From an uncultured Mycoplasma sp. (GTDB taxonomy: Bacteria > Bacillota_I > Bacilli_A > RF39 > UBA660), in the NCBI GenBank assembly GCA_905209745.1, contig CAJLUG010000024.1:1-9819 (forward strand): a stretch of 9,819 nucleotides of DNA, in the 5' to 3' direction. This document shows positions 7,777-9,819 of the stretch, in pieces. The notes under the pieces are model-generated. The model worked only from the letters and a program-made list of their open reading frames with translations. It was not told the DNA's origin and searched no databases. A program made the position numbers and the translations under genes. Every line of letters starts with the position of its first letter. Position 1 is the first letter of the stretch.

Positions 7777-7873
7777 GCGTGATACATATCACGCCGATAT
7801 CTCTCACGGTGTTTATAGGTGAGAGTATATTCAACCGAACCCCCTGAAGGAGCCGAAAGGCTCCACTTTTTTT
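7777..7873 (+). ncRNA. Predicted small RNA with C-rich unpaired segment (candidate, about 97 nt)
   Basis: The RNA is bounded by a sigma-A promoter and an intrinsic terminator, with no plausible coding frame. Its 5' end is a 7-bp hairpin (7777-7783 with 7788-7794, loop ACAU). A second hairpin pairs CTCTCAC (7801-7807) with GTGAGAG (7819-7825) around an 11-nt loop and extends down through about five more pairs past one bulged T. Then comes an unpaired stretch containing ACCCCCUGA (7839-7847), followed by the terminator hairpin. C-rich single-stranded segments in Gram-positive small RNAs often bind Shine-Dalgarno regions of target mRNAs, which makes trans regulation plausible. No protein gene follows within 400 bp and the next gene has its own promoter, so it is unlikely to be a leader or riboswitch. 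I do not recognise a known family. Confidence 0.7.
7849..7873 (+). terminator. Intrinsic terminator of the plus-strand small RNA
   Basis: GGAGCC (7849-7854), a GAAA tetraloop and GGCTCC (7859-7864) form a tight stem, followed by AC and seven T residues (7867-7873). This GC-rich stem with a GNRA-type loop stands out in the A+T-rich surroundings. Confidence 0.9.
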
Positions 7874-7933
7874 GCTTTAATTTAAGAAATTTAAATTAGA
7901 AATATATATATATTTAAAAAATTTGTAATAAGT

Positions 7934-7950
7934 TTAATAAAGTTTATTAA
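7934..7950. repeat. 17-bp perfect palindrome, possible operator
   Basis: TTAATAAA and TTTATTAA flank a single central G. It is perfectly symmetrical, but made almost entirely of A and T in an A+T-rich gap, so chance is a real explanation. No promoter is close enough to make it an obvious operator. Confidence 0.25.
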
Positions 7951-8031
7951 TTTTAATACCTAATGTCATTGGTTTTTACTAAAATACCACAATAGATTGA
8001 CTTGTGTGGCAAAATAGTTTAGGTGGTTAAA

Positions 8032-8094
8032 ATGATATTACTATATAAGGAACTGATAAAAAACTATAAAAGTAATTATAAAATAAAAAAATAA
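8032..8094 (+). CDS. Possible 20-residue peptide
   Basis: An ATG preceded by AGGTGG (8021-8026) at 5 nt spacing opens a 20-codon frame rich in Lys, Tyr, Asn and Ile, ending in TAA. The ribosome-binding site is decent and resembles those of the two GNAT genes. The frame is so short and A+T-rich that it may be chance. No promoter with a matched -35/-10 pair was found upstream, and no function can be suggested. Confidence 0.15.
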   Translation: MILLYKELIKNYKSNYKIKK

Positions 8095-8116
8095 ATTAAA
8101 GAAACAAGTTAACAAA

Positions 8117-8281
8117 ATGGCAACCAATTTCTCAGAAGATTTTTCAAGTCGTGAAGATTCATTGAAAGTATTTATGAATTATTTAAAAAAAAATGATGTA
8201 TATATAATAATATTTTTCCTTGAAGAAGCTACAAGTCCCATTTTTTCATTTAATATTCAAGAAAAAAATGATATACTATAA
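8117..8281 (+). CDS. Possible 54-residue small protein or gene remnant
   Basis: An ATG opens a 54-codon frame ending at TAA 8279-8281. The predicted protein starts MATNFSEDFSSRED, has a hydrophobic patch YIIIFFL in the middle and a polar tail. Its composition is more protein-like than the surrounding gap, but no Shine-Dalgarno is seen upstream. The end overlaps the predicted -10 box of the rubredoxin gene. It could be a real small gene, the tail of a decayed gene, or a chance frame. I recognise no family. Confidence 0.2.
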   Translation: MATNFSEDFSSREDSLKVFMNYLKKNDVYIIIFFLEEATSPIFSFNIQEKNDIL

Positions 8282-8300
8282 GTAATAATATTTAAAGGAG
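8269..8300 (+). promoter_or_regulatory. Extended -10 promoter and Shine-Dalgarno of the rubredoxin operon
   Basis: TGATATACT (8269-8277) is an extended -10 element with TATACT at 8272-8277. No consensus -35 box is present. The start point would be near 8284, giving a leader of about 23 nt that contains the Shine-Dalgarno AAAGGAG (8294-8300), six bases before ATG 8307. Confidence 0.55.
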
Positions 8301-8306
8301 AAAGTT

Positions 8307-8936
8307 ATGAAAAAATATCGTTGTACAATTTGTGGCTATATTTATGATGACGCGAAAGAAAATGTAAAGTTTGAAGATTTACCAGATGACTGGAAATGTC
8401 CTTTATGTGGAGCCCCAAAGAGTGCTTTTGAAGAGATAAAAGAAGAACCTGAAGAAAAAACCAAACAACAAGAATCTTTGGAAGAAGAGGATGAATTAAG
8501 AAGTTTAACGAAAGAAGAAATCGCATATATTTGTTCTAATTTAGCGAAAGCTTGTGAAAAACAATATTTAGAAAAAGAACAAAGTTTATTTCAAGACCTA
8601 GCAAATTATTATGAAAAACAAATAGAACCAGAAAAAGCAACGCTTAAAGAAGTAAAAGAAAATATACAAACCGAACTAAATAGTATGAACGAAGCAACTA
8701 AGAGGGCAGACGAAAAAGAAGATAGAGGAACAAAACGAGTGTTAACTTGGGCAACCAAAACTTCAAACATGATGAAAATAATTTTAGACAACTATGAAGA
8801 AAAAGGAATAGACTATATTAAAAACACCAAGATATGGGTGTGTGATATCTGTGGATTTATCTATGTTGGAGATGAACCACCAAAGATTTGTCCTGTTTGT
8901 AAAGTACCAAGTCTTAAGATTTTGGAGGTGAAATAA
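8307..8936 (+). CDS. Double-rubredoxin protein with a degenerate rubrerythrin-like helical middle
   Basis: This is a 209-residue cytoplasmic iron protein, probably an electron carrier or oxidative-stress factor. The N-terminus is a short rubredoxin with CTIC (Cys6, Cys9) and CPLC (Cys31, Cys34), including the typical YIYDDA and FEDLPDDWKCPLCGAPKSAFE segments. A charged linker (44-66) leads to a helical region (about 67-168). Its last helix, with WATKTSNMMKIILDNYEEKG, aligns by eye with the final helix of rubrerythrin just before the rubredoxin tail. The C-terminus is the rubrerythrin-type rubredoxin: CDIC (Cys179, Cys182) and CPVC (Cys195, Cys198), ending KILEV. The whole protein has no histidine, and the ExxH motifs of the rubrerythrin di-iron site are absent, so peroxidase activity of the normal kind is not expected. 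The Fe(Cys)4 sites look intact. It is the first gene of a run with the ferredoxin one base downstream. Confidence 0.85.
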   Translation: MKKYRCTICGYIYDDAKENVKFEDLPDDWKCPLCGAPKSAFEEIKEEPEEKTKQQESLEEEDELRSLTKEEIAYICSNLAKACEKQYLEKEQSLFQDLANYYEKQIEPEKATLKEVKENIQTELNSMNEATKRADEKEDRGTKRVLTWATKTSNMMKIILDNYEEKGIDYIKNTKIWVCDICGFIYVGDEPPKICPVCKVPSLKILEVK

Positions 8937-8937
8937 A

Positions 8938-9429
8938 ATGGCAAAATTTCACGCTTATAGAGATTTAAAAATATGTTCCAAAGATTGTTTATGCCTATTT
9001 GTTTGTCCAACCGGCGCAACCAATAATGAAACTGGACAAATTGATTTTGAAAAATGTATTGGATGTGGCGCATGTGTAAATGCCTGTCCTGCGCATGCCC
9101 TTACATTAATTCCAAACCAAATGCCAAAACAACAAGAAAAAGATCCAAATGTAATAAATGCCGTAAGAAAAATTACAGAAGAAAAAATAAACCAAATAAA
9201 AAGACTAAAATATCTATTAGAAAACGTTGAAACGAAAGAAGAAGAGAAATTAATTAAAGCATTAATTCATTCCAATAAAGTTGTATTAGAAGACTTAATG
9301 AGAGAATCAGGTTATATGTTACCACAAAGTAAAAATACCAATGAATTATTAAAAAAATTGGAAAAAACAAACAAAGAAAAACAACCAGAAATTAAAGAAC
9401 TATTAGATAGATTAGTAATAAATGAATAA
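8938..9429 (+). CDS. Two-cluster 4Fe-4S ferredoxin with helical C-terminal extension
   Basis: This 163-residue protein carries two [4Fe-4S] motifs in its first 52 residues and would shuttle low-potential electrons in the cytoplasm. The second motif is canonical: Cys40-x2-Cys43-x2-Cys46-x3-Cys50-Pro. The first is Cys13-x3-Cys17-x-Cys19-x3-Cys23-Pro, one residue shifted from the normal spacing. The DCLCLFVCPTGA pattern resembles ferredoxins I recall next to rubredoxin or rubrerythrin genes in clostridia. Residues 60-163 are Lys/Glu-rich helices with coiled-coil character and are not part of a ferredoxin fold; their role is unknown. The start ATG lies one base after the stop of the rubredoxin gene, and its Shine-Dalgarno GGAGGTG sits inside the last codons of that gene. 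This indicates coupled translation and a shared function, possibly electron delivery to the rubredoxin domains. Pyruvate oxidoreductase (966-4385) could be its electron source. Confidence 0.85.
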   Translation: MAKFHAYRDLKICSKDCLCLFVCPTGATNNETGQIDFEKCIGCGACVNACPAHALTLIPNQMPKQQEKDPNVINAVRKITEEKINQIKRLKYLLENVETKEEEKLIKALIHSNKVVLEDLMRESGYMLPQSKNTNELLKKLEKTNKEKQPEIKELLDRLVINE

Positions 9430-9440
9430 AGGTGAAGGCC

Positions 9441-9704
9441 ATGAAAGAAGAACAAAATAAAATTATTTATATAGAAGATAATGAAGAAATGGGATTTGTA
9501 GAATATATTCCCAAAGATAATAATACCGTTGATATTATTCATACTTATGTAGATCCAAAATATCGTGGAAAAAAGATTGCTAGTAAATTATTAAATTATT
9601 TATTTGAAAAACTAAAACAAGAAGATAAAAAAGCAATTTGTAGTTGCAGTTATGCGAAAGATTGGGTAGAAAACAACGAAGAATATAAGAACCAAGTAAA
9701 ATAG
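9441..9704 (+). CDS. Small GNAT acetyltransferase, YjdJ-type
   Basis: This is a minimal GNAT-like domain of 87 residues, of the short class often annotated as YjdJ/YidJ-type N-acetyltransferase. It shows EMGFVEYIP, then the strand and acetyl-CoA loop HTYVDPKYRGKKIASKLLNYLFEKL, then the family tail AICSCSYAKDWVENNEEY. The loop fits RxxxxA/G with Gly-Lys-Lys-Ile-Ala. Such proteins lack the C-terminal half of larger GNATs, and their substrates are unknown. A GTG at 9432 is in frame but lies inside the Shine-Dalgarno AGGTG (9430-9434). ATG 9441, at a spacing of six, is the better start, just as for the GNAT gene at 6711. It follows the ferredoxin stop by 11 bases and probably shares its transcript. 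It ends in TAG. Confidence 0.88.
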   Translation: MKEEQNKIIYIEDNEEMGFVEYIPKDNNTVDIIHTYVDPKYRGKKIASKLLNYLFEKLKQEDKKAICSCSYAKDWVENNEEYKNQVK

Positions 9705-9723
9705 TAAAAGGAGTTTGTGCAGA

Positions 9724-9819
9724 ATGAATCAAGAAAAAATAGGAAAATTCATTTTAAAGTTACGAAAAGAAAATAAGCTAACACAAAAAGAATTCGCAGA
9801 TAGACTAAATGTAACTGCA
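9724..9819 (+). CDS. XRE/Cro-type helix-turn-helix regulator, N-terminal fragment cut by the window end
   Basis: The first 32 residues are visible. IGKFILKLRKENKLTQKEFA followed by DRLNVTA is the start of a lambda-repressor-like DNA-binding domain: helix 1, then the helix LTQKEFADRL and the turn before the recognition helix. The start ATG has the Shine-Dalgarno AAAAGGAG (9706-9713) at a spacing of 10. It begins 19 bases after the small GNAT gene with no terminator between, so it is probably co-transcribed with the rubredoxin-ferredoxin run and could control it. The part beyond the DNA-binding domain is not in the window. Confidence 0.88.
   Translation, partial: MNQEKIGKFILKLRKENKLTQKEFADRLNVTA

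Larger units (their letters stand above)
7874..8306. other. A+T-rich intergenic gap without a convincing gene
   Basis: This stretch holds long A/T runs, an alternating AT tract near 7902-7914, a 17-bp palindrome (7934-7950), a 20-codon and a 54-codon reading frame, and near its end the promoter of the rubredoxin gene. No RNA hairpin with a terminator, no repeat array and no clear decayed gene were found. It may be a decayed region or simply a long spacer. Confidence 0.6.

Noticed and set aside
7775..7822. A 15-codon ATG-TGA frame across the start of the plus-strand small RNA
   Set aside because: It has no ribosome-binding site, starts at or before the predicted transcript start and runs through the predicted hairpins, so structure explains the sequence better than coding.
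7897..7920. AT-alternating tract as a replication or attachment site
   Set aside because: It has no direct-repeat pair, DnaA boxes or integrase gene nearby; simple A+T richness explains it.
7997..8033. TTGACT at 7997-8002 as a -35 box for the 20-codon frame
   Set aside because: No acceptable -10 box lies 15-19 bp downstream; the nearest TAAAAT is about 25 bp away.
1..9819. Recoding of TGA as tryptophan, as in some Mollicutes relatives
   Set aside because: All genes read without in-frame TGA and use TGG for Trp. TGA is not used as a stop among the seven complete gene ends, but that is too few to infer recoding.

Overview
The window is an ordinary chromosomal stretch of a very A+T-rich, anaerobic, Gram-positive-type bacterium. 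The evidence is the AT-rich codon use, the GGAGG/AGGTG ribosome-binding sites, many short U-tailed terminators, pyruvate:ferredoxin oxidoreductase, and a rubredoxin/ferredoxin module. The overall flavour resembles uncultured gut Bacilli close to the Mollicutes/Erysipelotrichia, but this placement is an inference from composition and gene content. The standard code fits: Trp is TGG, and the seven complete gene ends use TAA six times and TAG once, never TGA. No CRISPR, IS element, tRNA or rRNA was seen.

Layout, all protein genes on the plus strand: (1) 2-886, the end of a membrane-anchored SGNH hydrolase with a TrbC/VirB2-like two-helix N-terminus. (2) 966-4385, nifJ (PFOR), with its own promoter and a terminator that works in both directions. 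(3) 4390-4526, a predicted minus-strand small RNA convergent with nifJ. (4) 4662-6656, recG. (5) 6711-7715, a two-part protein ending in a GNAT acetyltransferase domain, with its promoter packed against the recG terminator. (6) 7777-7873, a predicted plus-strand small RNA with a clean sigma-A promoter and intrinsic terminator. (7) 7874-8306, an A+T-rich gap with only weak small-ORF candidates. (8) 8307 to the end, a tight gene run: a double-rubredoxin protein with a degenerate rubrerythrin-like middle, a two-cluster ferredoxin, a small YjdJ-type GNAT protein, and the start of an XRE-type regulator cut by the window edge.

Working together: PFOR oxidises pyruvate and needs a low-potential electron acceptor. 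The ferredoxin and rubredoxin-type proteins at the right could be part of that electron-carrier pool or of oxidative-stress defence, but only gene content suggests this link.

The most novel signal is the pair of predicted small RNAs. The hairpin loop of one (minus strand, 4441-4449) is perfectly complementary over 9 nt, including five consecutive G:C pairs, to the unpaired C-rich segment of the other (7839-7847). In such an A+T-rich sequence this suggests either RNA-RNA contact (a sponge-like pair) or a shared element. The second point of interest is the rubrerythrin-like protein, which has no histidine at all and so cannot hold a normal di-iron site.
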